From positions 104,496 through 168,495 of the forward strand of contig CAUYUJ010014762.1 of NCBI GenBank assembly GCA_963575745.1: DNA of 64,000 nt. Direction: 5' to 3'. A program made the position numbers and the translations under genes. Under the pieces are notes generated by a model, which was not told where the DNA came from, did no database searches, and saw nothing but the letters and a program-made list of their open reading frames with translations. This document shows positions 1 to 8,871 of the stretch, one piece after another (position 1 is the first letter of the stretch; the number at the start of each line of letters is the position of its first letter). Source of the DNA: Prorocentrum cordatum (taxonomy: Eukaryota; Sar; Dinophyceae; Prorocentrales; Prorocentraceae).

Positions 1-258
1 ATGGCAAGCAAATCGGTTCCCGAGCCGTCCTGCATTCCGATCCACTTCTGGTGCCAGGCGTGGGGAGAGAGGAGCACGCCGTAGTTCACCCTTGCAGAGG
101 GTCGGGATGCCATTCCTCGCATTAGCCCTCGGCTCCCCTCCTCCGCAGACGTTGAGTCAAAAACACACAAGTCTTGATTCACACACCACCTTATTCATGG
201 TCGGGAGCTGTGCTGTGGCCAGCACCCGCCAGTAGGACTATTTTCGAGTCGTGTGTTC
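1..258. other. Upstream flank, no supported gene
   Basis: The first 258 bases precede the start codon of the methyltransferase-like gene. A 27-codon ATG frame starts at base 1 but has no supporting context. A promoter or trans-splice acceptor for the next gene may lie here; I see no recognisable element. Confidence 0.3.
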
Positions 259-2753
259 ATGGCCGTGATGCGGTGCGTTCTCGTCGCGGCCTCCGCCGCG
301 TCCAGCCTCGCAGGGGTGCCGCTGGGGGGCATCCTCGACGCCAGCGCGTGCAGGGGGGCGGCCCACCTGGACCAGGTCAGCCTCGTGCAGGCGTCGGCCT
401 CGGCCAAGCGCATGTCCAGGACTGCAGTGAGGGGCGGCTTCGGGCCCTCGCGGGAGTTCCAGGGGGCCGCCCTGCTGGAGGACGCCGAGCAGGAGGCCCA
501 GGGAGGCCACAAGCAGAAGCTGCCCGACGGAGTCGCCTCGCCTCCCCAGGCAGGCTGGAATCCCTCGATGGTCGAGTACGGCAACTGGCCCCTCCTCGAT
601 GTCCCGAAGGACGGGGAGTACAGCTTGGACCACGGCGACACCATTCGGAGCTACAGCTGGGCCAGGCAGGACGTCAAGATCCTGACCCAGCTGTTCCTCA
701 ACATCACGAACGGATTCTACATCGAGTCTCATGCGGGGGAGGGCGAGCACGGCAGTAACAGCCTCCTCTTTGAGCTCGTAGGTTGGCGCGGGCTCCTCAT
801 GGAGCCGCGCGTGATGACGTACATGGCCCTGTGGGCAAAGTTCAGGAAGGCTTGGTTGTTCATGGGTGGCGTTTCCTGGACCACCACGCAGATGGAGGTC
901 TTGCGGTTAGAAACGTCCCCTGAACCCATCTTTGCGAGGACGGCACCGTGTTTAAGAGTCCGTTCGAAGTGGGCACAATACAGTCGGACTGGTACAACAT
1001 CGAGGTCGGTTTGGGGAGGGTACCCTCATGTTCTTCGTGTTTGTTAGATGCCTTTGTACATCCTGGGGGAGGGTACCCTCGAATGCTATTCATTTTGGCC
1101 GGCGAAGGGACTCATGTTCTTGAAGAAATTGATTTTGTCCTAGGTCCGGCTGTACTCGAATAACCGTTGCAACAGAGAAGGGAGGATGCAACATCAAAAA
1201 CAAGCACGTAGCGGCAAGAGGTTTCGAAGGGCATTGTGTTGAGCAAAGTCCTTTCGAAGGAGACACACAATGAGGTACGATACCGATGTCTGCGGCCAGG
1301 GTACGTTTTGAGTCCCTCAGAGGCCGGCTTCGACGTGAACGGCCTGATCGACATGGCGAACGGGCACAGGGTGCCGGTGCATCCTTTGCCGTCCTTCCTC
1401 CACGAGATGGGCAACCGCAAAACGGTTGATTTCTGGGCTTTGAACAACGGCGGGTACGAGCCAGAGGTGCTGAACACGACGTTAAACAGCGGCTACGGCA
1501 TCGAGATCGGCGTGGTCTGCGCGACCATCCACGACCACCTCGACGGCAAGGGCAACGAGAGCTGGGAGATGAGGACGCGGGCCGCCACCGAACAGCTGCT
1601 TTTCGAGATCATGCAAAACGCCTCCTTCCAGTACGTGGGCGGCCTCAACCCGACGTGGGTTAACACCATCGCCCAGCGATGGGAGTACCAGGACTCGAAG
1701 ATCTAGGAAACAACCAATTGGCTTATGATGTTCCAACCTACTTTAGCCTTGATCACCAGAAATGATTTCGAGCACCAGGAAAGTACCGAAATTTGAAGGG
1801 TTTCACGTGTCGGGCCCTGGGAGGCGATACTCTTTCGGCACTGTTTCGACACTCTTCCGGGTGCTCGAAGTGATTTCTGGGATGTGGCCCTTCAGTACGA
1901 TGGGAGCAACGTAAAACAATGGCACACACAGAATTGCTCGGAGCTGCTTGTGAACTTCTTGGATGAGCGCTGGCCCCCCTGCCTGGCGCGCCATGTTGCG
2001 CCCACTCCCTTCACATCCCTTCGCGCGCGCGTCGCCTGGCCATGTAGGAATGGTCCGTCGCTTTGGGCGCCCGTGCAGTGGCAGAGCGAGCTCGCGGTGC
2101 GTCAGGGATCCATTCGGTAGAAAATGGTCCTCTGCGACGGGGGCCTCTCTCGATTTCTTGGGCTCGGGTAGGAGGCTGAGCCCCGCGAAGCAGAGTGCGA
2201 CGTCTTCTCTGGTCGTGGCGGCGGCGGTGCCGAAGGCGCCGCCAGGAGCGCCCAGCGCCGACCCAAGAATTCCGCACGGACCAGCGAAAGTTTACATGGT
2301 GCCGCCTCTTTTCTTCTCCAGGAGCCAGGGCACTCTCCTGGTCCGCCGCTTCTCCTCCCAGTCTGGATTCTGATGTGCACCGTTTCCTCTCTGCGCCCCG
2401 GCTGATACTGACGAAGCGAGCGAGCCTTCAGGCGATGTCGCTGCGGAAAAGAAACACGTCTTGCTCTTCCTCGACAGGACGCCGTGTTCGTGAACCCCTC
2501 GTACTTCGTCACCAGGGGCTTGCCGGTGCCCTCGGGGATCAAGTCGGCGCCCCCGCCCCCACTGACGCAGGAGCAGGACCAGCTCAGCCTCGTGGAGGCA
2601 GAGCACGTCGCGTGGGACGAGGGCCACACGCATGAGGAGGAGAGCGCCCTCATCGGCGACTATATCCGGCGGAGCAAGCAGGACGCGGCGTCGGACGAGA
2701 CGGTCCCGAAGGCCTCGGCTCACACGCTGCCCCGGAGGAGTGGTGTAACTTGA
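259..2753 (+). CDS. FkbM-type methyltransferase-like protein, at least 3 exons
   Basis: FkbM-family proteins are SAM-dependent methyltransferases; the substrate here is unknown. The start chosen is ATG 259, followed by a hydrophobic signal-peptide-like N-terminus (MAVMRCVLVAASAASSLAG). Exon 1 carries the family's SAM-binding half: GFYIESHAGEGEHGSNS, then FELVGWRGLLMEP, which fits the FkbM pattern G-F-x-E-x-G-A-x-x-G...SNT...E...GW-G-L-x-x-EP. It ends somewhere in 890-975. Exon 2 (start about 1300-1321, end 1691) carries the C-terminal half, DFWALNNGGYEPEVL, aligned with the usual D-x-x-SLD-x-EG-x-E-x-x-VL. Exon 3 (2478-2753) reads DAVFVNPSYFVTRGL, the usual C-terminal block, then an acidic tail and TGA at 2751-2753. 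Intron 2 (1692-2477) has a GA donor and AG acceptor inside a CAGGAC direct repeat. The usual acidic D-x-E-G is N-N-G-G here, so activity may be altered or lost. Exon 1/2 junction unresolved; family call moderately sure. Confidence 0.6.
979..1154. mobile_element. MITE-like element, TA/CAGTCGG family, copy in intron 1
   Basis: 176 bp with terminal inverted repeats TACAGTCGGACT and, inverted from the right end, TACAGCCGGACC. It lies between exons 1 and 2 of the methyltransferase-like gene. The body (GGGGAGGGTACCCTC...GGGAGGGTACCCTCGAATG) matches the copy at 7473-7858. Ends that read TA followed by CAGT fit Tc1/mariner-type elements that duplicate TA on insertion; that class assignment is inferred. 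Confidence 0.7.
2118..2298. mobile_element. Inverted-repeat element (GATTTCTTGG family), intronic copy
   Basis: Lies inside intron 2 of the methyltransferase-like gene. The left arm carries TCGATTTCTTGGG and the right arm, inverted, carries GTCCGTGCGGAATTCTTGGG and ATGTAAACTTTCG. The same arms flank the elements at 3703-3858 and 54943-55084. This copy is the most diverged. Confidence 0.5.
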
Positions 2754-2954
2754 ATCGTCGACTTGTATGTTTTCGTCGCCCTCGGCTTTCCGTCGTTTTT
2801 GGCGTCCGGGGGCCGCTGTCGTGCCCCGCCCGGGGCCGTCAGAAACGCACCCGGAATGGAAAACTACCCCCAGGGAAGTCCCCCCGACGATTCTTCGACA
2901 CAGCCTGCAAAAGTTAGACTGTTGTTCTGGTGGGGAGGGGCGGGGGTTGTACCG
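2754..2954. other. 3' flank with a dispersed CGTTTTTGGCG...GGAATGGAAAA motif
   Basis: No gene seen. Bases 2790-2875 carry the order GTCGTTTTTGGC, GGGGGCCGC, GGGGCCGTCAGAAA, CCGGAATGGAAAA. The same order of blocks recurs near 15695-15790, 16050-16135 and 21195-21290, so this is an old dispersed repeat. Confidence 0.4.
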
Positions 2955-3133
2955 TACAGTCGGGGCCCTGAAGAAGGAACCCTTTTCGTTGGGGAGGGGC
3001 TCAGTGTTCCTTAATTGCTTCGCAGCTTGCCTTGGATTTTCCTTAGGTTTTCGATACGAAATCGAAGCTCAACTTATGGAAATAGGGGCCTCGTTCCTTA
3101 TTTAGGGTTCCTTAGGTCAACGCCTCGACTGTA
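2955..3133. mobile_element. MITE-like element, TA/CAGTCGGGGC family, copy 1
   Basis: 179 bp beginning TACAGTCGGGGCCCTG and ending CGCCTCGACTGTA. Internal blocks AAGAAGGAACCC, GTTGGGGAGGGGCTC, GGTTTTCGATACGAAATCG and TTAGGTCAACG recur at 48148-48327 (inverted orientation) and 49804-49988. Confidence 0.8.
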
Positions 3134-3267
3134 GACGGGCTCACGGCGATGCAGGCAACGGCGATGCAGGTCTCGGCATGGTGGGAGCGCGTGGCTCGTG
3201 CTGTCCTGCAAGTCGCTGCGTCGTGTTCGCTCGACCCATTCGCAGACTGGAGATGTGGGAAAGCTCT

Positions 3268-3518
3268 GGGTGACCCACAAGGGGGTCCAGCTGAAAGGGT
3301 GTGGTGCAATAGATTTGGGGCAATTGTATTGCAAATGTACTGCGCCGGAGAACTGTATCGCAGTGTATTGCAAGTAATGTATCGCACGCGAAAATACAGC
3401 AATACACTTGCGCCCCGAAATGTAGTGCACGCCCCAAATGTATTGCAACCCCGCAAATCTATTGCACCAAATCTATTGCACCCCCCCTTGTCGCTGGACC
3501 CCCTTTTGGGTCAACCCG
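3268..3518. mobile_element. Palindromic element with TGCAATAGATTTG arms
   Basis: Outer inverted repeats GGGTGACCCACAAGGGGGTC on the left match GGGTTGACCCAAAAGGGGGT inverted from the right. Inner arms are GTGCAATAGATTTGG. The interior is AT-richer and repeats TGTATTGCAA-type words. It resembles a foldback MITE; I see no other copy in the window. Confidence 0.6.
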
Positions 3519-3702
3519 AAAAGTGTGGCCCGTGATGTCCTACACTCCGGCCCGCGCCTCACGATACGCTGGCGGGTGGGGCTCGGCTCAAGTAGGCTCA
3601 GGCGGGCCAGCAGTCAGCCGCGGCCAGCAGGAAGTGTGCGGTGGGCGTCGCAGCTGCAGTCTCGAGGACGAAACATGTGGCTCGAAGAGGAATAAAACGC
3701 CG

Positions 3703-3858
3703 TAGACATAAAGTTTCGGCGCTCCGCGCGGATTTCTTGGATCTGCGCTGGGCCCCCCCGGCGGCGCCTCCGGCGCCGACCCTGGCGCGCTCCGCGCGCC
3801 AGGGAGTGGGGTCCAGGCCAGAGCCCAGAAATCCGCACGGAGCGCCAAAAGTTTATGC
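3703..3858. mobile_element. Inverted-repeat element (GATTTCTTGG family), copy 2
   Basis: Arms: ATAAAGTTTCGGCGCTCCGC then GCGGATTTCTTGG on the left, and inverted ATAAACTTTTGGCGCTCCGT then GCGGATTTCTGGG on the right. The centre has two short hairpins, GGCGGCGCCTCCGGCGCC and TGGCGCGCTCCGCGCGCCA. Confidence 0.65.
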
Positions 3859-3867
3859 ATCTGGTGT

Positions 3868-4010
3868 ATATATTATTATTAGTATTATTATTATTATTCT
3901 TATTATGCTTATTCTTCATATTATTATTCTTCTTCTTATTAATATTCTTATTATTATTGTTAATGTTATTATTATTATTACTATTATTATTACTATTGTT
4001 GCAGGAGTCC
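3868..4010. repeat. (ATT)n-rich microsatellite
   Basis: Imperfect TTATTA/TTCTTA triplet repeats, an AT-rich island in GC-rich surroundings. It separates the element at 3703-3858 from a pure (CTC)n run at about 4088-4160. Confidence 0.85.
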
Positions 4011-4087
4011 CCCGTCAGTGTAAGGCCCAATGTTTGCAAACACCTTACGCTGCTCTCGCACACCATCCAGCTGCGAGGGTCACCCCT

Positions 4088-4160
4088 CAGCCTCCTCCTC
4101 CTCCTTCTCCTCCTCCTCCTCCTCCTCCTCCTCCTCCTCCTCCTCCTCCTCCTCCTCCTC
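4088..4160. repeat. (CTC)n microsatellite
   Basis: Nearly pure CTC repeats. The poly-proline, poly-serine or poly-leucine frames across it are translation artefacts. Confidence 0.9.
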
Positions 4161-4330
4161 ACTCCAGTTCCCACCATCACCGTCCCGCAGCATCGACGTC
4201 AGCCCGGCCCTGGGGCGCAGGAGGGCGGCTGAAGAGACAACGACTGCTGGCCCTCGGGGTGGGCCCTCGTGGCCACGGCTGGACGCGGCTCGGGAAGTTG
4301 GTGCGTTTGCACCCTGGACCCTGCTGGGAT

Positions 4331-4534
4331 CTAGGCTTAAGTCGAGCCTGTCCCCCTACAGGGGGATTTTCGACGAAAAATAAAAAAATACCCTAAAAAC
4401 AGTCAAACAATAGTCTAAGAATAGTCTGGGGACTATTTTTTGTATTTTTTGACCTTTTTGGGGTACTTTTGGATATTTTTTAGTTTTCGTCGAAAATCCC
4501 CCTGTAGGGGGACAGGCCCGACTTAAATCTAGGC
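4331..4534. mobile_element. Palindromic element P1 (CCCCCTACAGGGGGATTTTC), copy 1
   Basis: Long terminal inverted repeats: left CTAGGCTTAAGTCGAGCCTG then TCCCCCTACAGGGGGATTTT; right end inverted CTAGATTTAAGTCGGGCCTG then TCCCCCTACAGGGGGATTTT. The interior is AT-rich. Other copies are at 41651-41847 and 42521-42674, with a likely relative at 45635-45891. It abuts element P2. Confidence 0.8.
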
Positions 4535-4740
4535 CTCTTAGACGGGGTCGGAGCAGATGGGGTCGGAGGATGTCGCCGCATCGCCGATGCATCGGCGCTG
4601 CACCAGTGATGCGGCTCGATGTGGGGTCAAATTTTCTCCACGCCGACGTCGCCGATGCATCGCAGACGTCGCCGGTGCATGGCCGATGCATCGGCCATGC
4701 GGCGAGACCCTCCGACCCCATCTACTCGGACACCACCCAG
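4532..4740. mobile_element. Palindromic element P2 (GCATCGGCGATGC), copy 1
   Basis: Left arm GATGGGGTCGGAGGATGTCG with CCGCATCGCC, mirrored on the right by GCGGCGAGACCCTCCGACCC. The interior is short palindromes of CGATGCATCGGC type. Other copies are at 41424-41605 and 59941-60166. It shares GGCCTC with the right end of P1. Confidence 0.75.
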
Positions 4741-5325
4741 GACGACTCTATGGGAGGAGAGTGTTTTTGTTCACCCTCTGGGCCATAACGCGCGTTAAAC
4801 TTCCCCCTGCCCCCACCCATAAAGCAACCCTCCACCCAGAAGTTGATGCGCTTGCACCCTGGACCATGCTGGAAGGAGAGTGTTTTGTTCACCCTCTGGG
4901 TCATAACGCGCGTTATGCCCCCCCCCCTCCCCCCGCCCATAAAGCAGCGCTCCCCCCCAGCATTTGCGCCCTGGAGCCTGCTGGGAGGAGAGTGTTGTTT
5001 CACCCTCTGGGCCATAACGTGCGAAATGCCCCCCCACACCAATAACGCAACGCTCCCCCCCCCTCCCGAAGTTGGTGCATTTGCACCCTGGACCCTGCTG
5101 GGAGGAAAGTGTTTGTTTCACCCTCTGGGCCATAACGCGCGAAATGCCCCCCCTCCCCCCACCAATAACGCAACGCTCCCCCCCTCCCGAAGTTGGTGCG
5201 TTTGCACTGGACCCTGCCTGCTGGGAGGAGAGTGTTTTTCACCGTCTGGGCCGTAACGCACGCTATCCCCCACCCCCACCCCCACCCATAACGCAGCGCT
5301 CCCCTCCCTCCCCCACGTTGTGTGG
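4741..5325. repeat. Tandem repeat, unit about 115-125 bp, 5 copies
   Basis: Each unit contains GGGAGGAGAGTGTTTTTGTT, CACCCTCTGGGCCATAACGC, a C-rich run, CCCATAACGCAACGCTCCC, and GAAGTTGGTGCGTTTGCACC. Units start near 4750, 4870, 4985, 5098 and 5220. A lone unit end (GAAGTTGGTGCGTTTGCACC) lies at 4287, upstream of P1, so P1 and P2 appear to have inserted into this array. Confidence 0.8.
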
Positions 5326-5355
5326 GTCCAGCACCACAGACTGTGGTGCTGGACG
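5326..5355. other. Perfect hairpin
   Basis: Arms GTCCAGCACCACAG and CTGTGGTGCTGGAC around a single A. It sits at the right edge of the 120-bp array. Purpose unknown. Confidence 0.7.
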
Positions 5356-5870
5356 CACTGCGGCAGTGCCGGGGACGCACTGAGGAGGGCTTTCGGGGGA
5401 AGCCGCCTCGCCTTCCGATTCGGTAGCAAATCATAGGGGGTTAATGCCGACTGGCGTCGATTCAGCGACGATTCAGCGTCGATTAGCGTCGACCAGTGTC
5501 AATTCGCAAGAGTCAACACAATAGGCTGGGAGGCTCTCGCGAGTTGCTGCAGAAGTCTGAGGAACCTTCTTGAAAGCCCCCCCCCTGCGTGGCTGCTTCC
5601 AGCCAGGAGCTCGGAGCGGGCCGAGGGCCCGAGGTGGCCCAGCATGGGCCCCCCCCGAGCAGGAAGGGGGGGCGAGGTCCCGGGTGTCTGGGTCCGAGCA
5701 TCGCTGTGCCTGTCTTCGGTCTCCAGGGGCCATGCTCGGGCCCCGGGACCCTCAAAGAAGTGGACCTCCGAGGCGAGAGCTTCCGCCAGGTGGGCCTCGG
5801 GAGGGGTCCCAGGACCGATCTGAGCGGATCTGGCCTCACACGCTGGCCTGGCCGATTTTTTCTTCTGGCC
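5356..5870. other. Anonymous region with CGTCGATT repeats
   Basis: Bases 5450-5505 repeat GGCGTCGATTCAGCG / GTCGATTAGCGTCGACC as short direct and inverted copies. The rest is unique-looking GC-rich DNA. No gene is supported; the open frames here are GC-driven. Confidence 0.4.
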
Positions 5871-6058
5871 CGAGGAGGAGGAGGAGGAGGACGACGAGGA
5901 GGAGGAAAAGGAGGATGAAGAGGAAAACGAGGAGGAGGAGGAGGAGGAGGAGGAGGAGGAGGAGGAGGACGAGAAGGAGGAGGGGGAGGGGGAGGGGGAG
6001 GGGGAGGGGAGGAGGAGGAGGAGGAGGAGGAGGAGGAGGAGGAGGAGGAGGAGGAGGT
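5871..6058. repeat. (GAG)n microsatellite
   Basis: Purine-rich GAG/GGAGG repeats on the plus strand. Long glycine, arginine or glutamate frames across it are artefacts. Confidence 0.9.
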
Positions 6059-6220
6059 CCTCTCAGACCCCCCGGCCGCCTCCAACTGGGAGCGGTGACT
6101 CAGCGTTGTCGCGCCGCCGGCTCTCTGGCCCACCGCGCTGCGGCGCGGCACGCTGAGCCACTTCCCTTGGGTATCGCTCGGACGTGTGCACTTTTTTCTC
6201 GGCGGGGATTCTTGTTATTA

Positions 6221-6412
6221 GAGGAGGAGGAGGAGGAGGAGGAGGAGGAGGAGGAGGAGGAGGAGGAGGAGGAGGAGGAGGAGGAAGGAGAGGGAGGAGG
6301 GAGGAGGGGAGGAGGAGGAGGGATGGAGGGAGGGAGGGGGAGGGAGGGAGGGAGGGAGGGAGGGAAGGGAGGAGGGAGGGGAGGGAGGGAGGGAGGGAGG
6401 AGGGGGTCTGGG
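6221..6412. repeat. (GAG)n grading into (GGGA)n microsatellite
   Basis: Pure GAG repeats to about 6285, then GGAGGGA-type tetranucleotide repeats to 6412. Confidence 0.9.
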
Positions 6413-7472
6413 CTGCTGGGCGGCGCCACCCCTGTCGGGTGTGCAGCCATGAGCATCCTGGAGCATCCTGCGAAAAAAAACCGCGCACGAACCCGAAGAA
6501 AGCACAGGGGATGGACGTCCGAGCGATGGCCAGTTCCCCGTTCCCAGGCTGGGCCACGCGCGGAGGGGGGCAAAGGGGGGGAGGGGGGGAGGTTCCTTAG
6601 AGGCACCCCCTGCTTTTCAGAAGGCGCGGACCTTGTCTATGGATGTGAGGCCCGCGCCGTCTAAGGAGCAGCCTCCTTCTAAGAAGCCCTAACCCCCTCC
6701 CCCATACCCCCCTCTGCGCGCCGCCAGCCAGCGTCAGCGCCCCGAGCCTTTCCTCCCTTCCTGCGAAGCGCGCCGCCAAATGGGCGACGCGGATGCAGGA
6801 GTCGTCTTCACCTACACTGGCGCGCAAGTTGCCCGCGTGAGGTCGCGCGCGAGCCCCCTCGCCTCCAGTCCGGCGTGCCGCGCCGGCGGCCCGCGTGAGC
6901 CGCGGCGTAAGGTCGCTACGACATCTCGCGTAAGACCCGTTTCTCTTCGTCGCTCGAGCGCCACCCGTTTGCACTGCACAGCGCGCCACCGGGGCCGCGG
7001 CCGCGGCACGCGGAGCAGAAGCGCCACGCCGCAGAAGGCCACCCCCCTCGCGCAGCCCCCCCGTCTCCGGCGGCGAGGTCCGCACGCGCACACGCCGGTC
7101 GTGGAAAGAAGGTCCGTTTCTATGCGTCGCCGCGCCGTTTGTTCCGACGCGCGGCCTTCCGTCTTGGGTAGGGCACCTCGGCTACCAGGGCAAACGCCGC
7201 CTCGGGCGCGGTAGGTTTGCCGTGGGGTCTGCCATGCGGCGGAGTCGTCTTCTGGGGGTGGGGGCACAGGGTTTGCCGTGGGTTTGCCGTGGTGTCGGCT
7301 TTGTCCATTTGGGCGAGTCGGGAGCAAACGGCGCGACGACATATCCTGATCCCAATATACTTCAGGCGTCTTCCTATTTCAAGAGCCGACATGATGTTGC
7401 TGTCTTCTGTGACTCTCTGTGCGGGCCCGAGCCCAATCGGGTTGATCCGCATTCCTGCTTCATGTTTCCTCC
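6413..7472. other. Anonymous GC-rich region with one possible first exon
   Basis: No complete gene. The one segment of note is ATG 6781, which reads MGDADAGVVFTYTGAQVAR and then meets a GTGAGG donor-like site near 6838. F-x-YTG near an N-terminus resembles the start of some BspA-type leucine-rich proteins in protists, but no following exon was found. Treat it as a hint only. Confidence 0.2.
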
Positions 7473-7858
7473 TGCAGTCGGACCGAGGCACAAGATCGAG
7501 GTCGATTCGGGGAGGGTGCCCTAAGGTCCTTCGTGCCTGTAGGACGTTCTTGTGCATCCTTGGGAGGGCACCCTTGAAGGATGTTCTATTTGGAATGGCT
7601 GGCGGAGGGTCTCATGTTCTCGAAGGATGTTATCCTGTCCTAGGTTCGGGCCGGACGAAAGGGGGGGGGATAGGGAAAGGGAGGGTTAGGACATCTGCTG
7701 AATGCAGCTGGTTTCGGCCCCACCGAGGGACCCATTCCTCGATATATGGCCGCCTCTGGCGCCGTGAGGCGCAGGGAACATCAGCTACGTGAGCTGAATC
7801 TCACCCCCACCCTTTGCTATCCCCCCCTCTCGCCCAGCCCGGCCCAGGTCCGACTGTA
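7473..7858. mobile_element. MITE-like element, TA/CAGTCGG family, split by another element
   Basis: Left end TGCAGTCGGACC, right end GGTCCGACTGTA, with a body like 979-1154 (TCGGGGAGGGTGCCC, GGAGGGCACCCTTGAAGGAT, TCATGTTCTCGAAG, GTCCTAGGT). A 200-bp P4 element interrupts it at 7646-7845. Removing that element and one AGGT restores the same right end as the intact copy at 979-1154. Confidence 0.8.
7646..7845. mobile_element. P4 element nested in a MITE, AGGT target duplication
   Basis: Flanked by AGGT at 7642-7645 and 7846-7849. Ends: TCGGGCCGGACGAAAGGGGG on the left; inverted right end GGGCCGGGCTGGGCGAGAGG. Internal palindrome: TCAGCTACGTGAGCTGA. Relatives lie at 38157-38425, 44029-44199, 44390-44475 and 44742-44824. 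Confidence 0.8.
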
Positions 7859-7889
7859 CTACTTCTTGCGGTCTGACGGGTGCCCAAAC

Positions 7890-8091
7890 CTTCCTCCTCC
7901 TCCTCCTCCTCCTCCTCCTCCTCTCCTCCTCCTCCTCCCTCCTCCTCCTCCTCCCCCTCCTCCCTCCTCCCTCCTCCCTCCTCCTCCTCCTCCGCCCTCC
8001 TCCCTCCTCCCTCCTCCTCCTCCTCCTCCTCCTCCTCCTCCTCCTCCTCCTCCTCCTCCTCCTCCTCCTCCTCCTCCTCCTCCTCCTCTGC
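7890..8091. repeat. (CCT)n microsatellite
   Basis: CCT/CTC repeats with occasional CCC. It begins 32 bp after the MITE right end. Confidence 0.9.
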
Positions 8092-8242
8092 CCGGGCCGA
8101 TCATAGGTCCGGGGCGGGCCCCCCGCCGGGGCCGGTGAAACCTGCGCGGCTGGCGTGCGCGGCGCCCCTTGCGCGCCGCGCCACCTGGGGGCCGAGCTCG
8201 TCTCGGATCCTCCGGCTCGCTTCGGTTCGATGTCGATCGACG

Positions 8243-8352
8243 TTGGGTTCCAATTTGGGTTCCAATTTGGGTTCCAATTTCCAGATTGGGTTCCAATTCG
8301 GGTTCCAATTTGGGTCCTTCCGATCCGATCTGACGTTGGGTTCCAATTTGGA
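8243..8352. repeat. Minisatellite, unit GGGTTCCAATTTG
   Basis: About six copies of a 13-14 bp unit, with single changes (ATTCGGG, ATTTCCAG). No other copy is seen in the window. Confidence 0.85.
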
Positions 8353-8502
8353 TCTCGGTGTCCCAGTGGCGGCCTTGCCAGCCTGCCGACCCCCGCCGAT
8401 TCGACTCCCCGCCGACTCGGCCGCCGATCTTCCCGCCGACCCGATTCCTATGTCGATCGCCGATCCCTTTGTCGTCGATTCGCTGCTGGGCCCCCCTGCC
8501 GC

Positions 8503-8574
8503 AGGCGCACCGCGTCCGCGAGGAGGGCTACCTCTGGGGCAGCGAATTCAACTGGAAGGACCCGAGGCACATGT
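8503..8574 (+). CDS. Possible internal exon, unknown gene
   Basis: Bounded by a CCGCAG acceptor and a GTGAGC donor. Reads AHRVREEGYLWGSEFNWKDP then RHM. The W-G-S-x-F-x-x-x-DP-x-H string loosely resembles the C-terminal WGG...DPMHF motif of M15/VanY-type peptidases, but the metal ligands further upstream were not found. A (CCT)n tract follows, as expected of an intron in this genome. Confidence 0.25.
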
Positions 8575-8660
8575 GAGCGCGCAGCGGGCCCCTCCACGAG
8601 CGCCCGGCCCCCCTCCCGAGGGGCACCGCCTGGGCCCAGGAGGGGTGCGGTGGGGGCGTT

Positions 8661-8868
8661 GGTCCTCCTCCTCCTCCTCCTCCTCCTCCTCCTCCTCCTC
8701 CTCCTCCTCCTCCTCCTCCTCCTCCTCCTCCTCCCCCTGCCTTCCCTCCTCCTTCTCCTCCTCCTCCGCCTCCGCCTCCGCCTCCTCCAACTCCTACTCC
8801 TCCTCCGCCTCCGCCTCCGCCTCCTCCTACTCCTACTCCTACTTCTCCTTCTCCTCCTCCTCCGCCTC
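8661..8868. repeat. (CCT)n / CCGCCT / CTACTC microsatellite ending at an acceptor-like CAG
   Basis: A pure CCT block, then interrupted CCGCCT and CTACTC blocks, ending GCCTCCAG at 8871. Together with the exon-like segment to its left it could be an intron polypyrimidine tract. Confidence 0.85.
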
Positions 8869-8871
8869 CAG

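Noticed and set aside
5570-6664. 364-codon plus-strand open frame
   Set aside because: Runs through two (GAG)n tracts; composition is poly-Glu, Arg and Gly with no domain. A microsatellite artefact.
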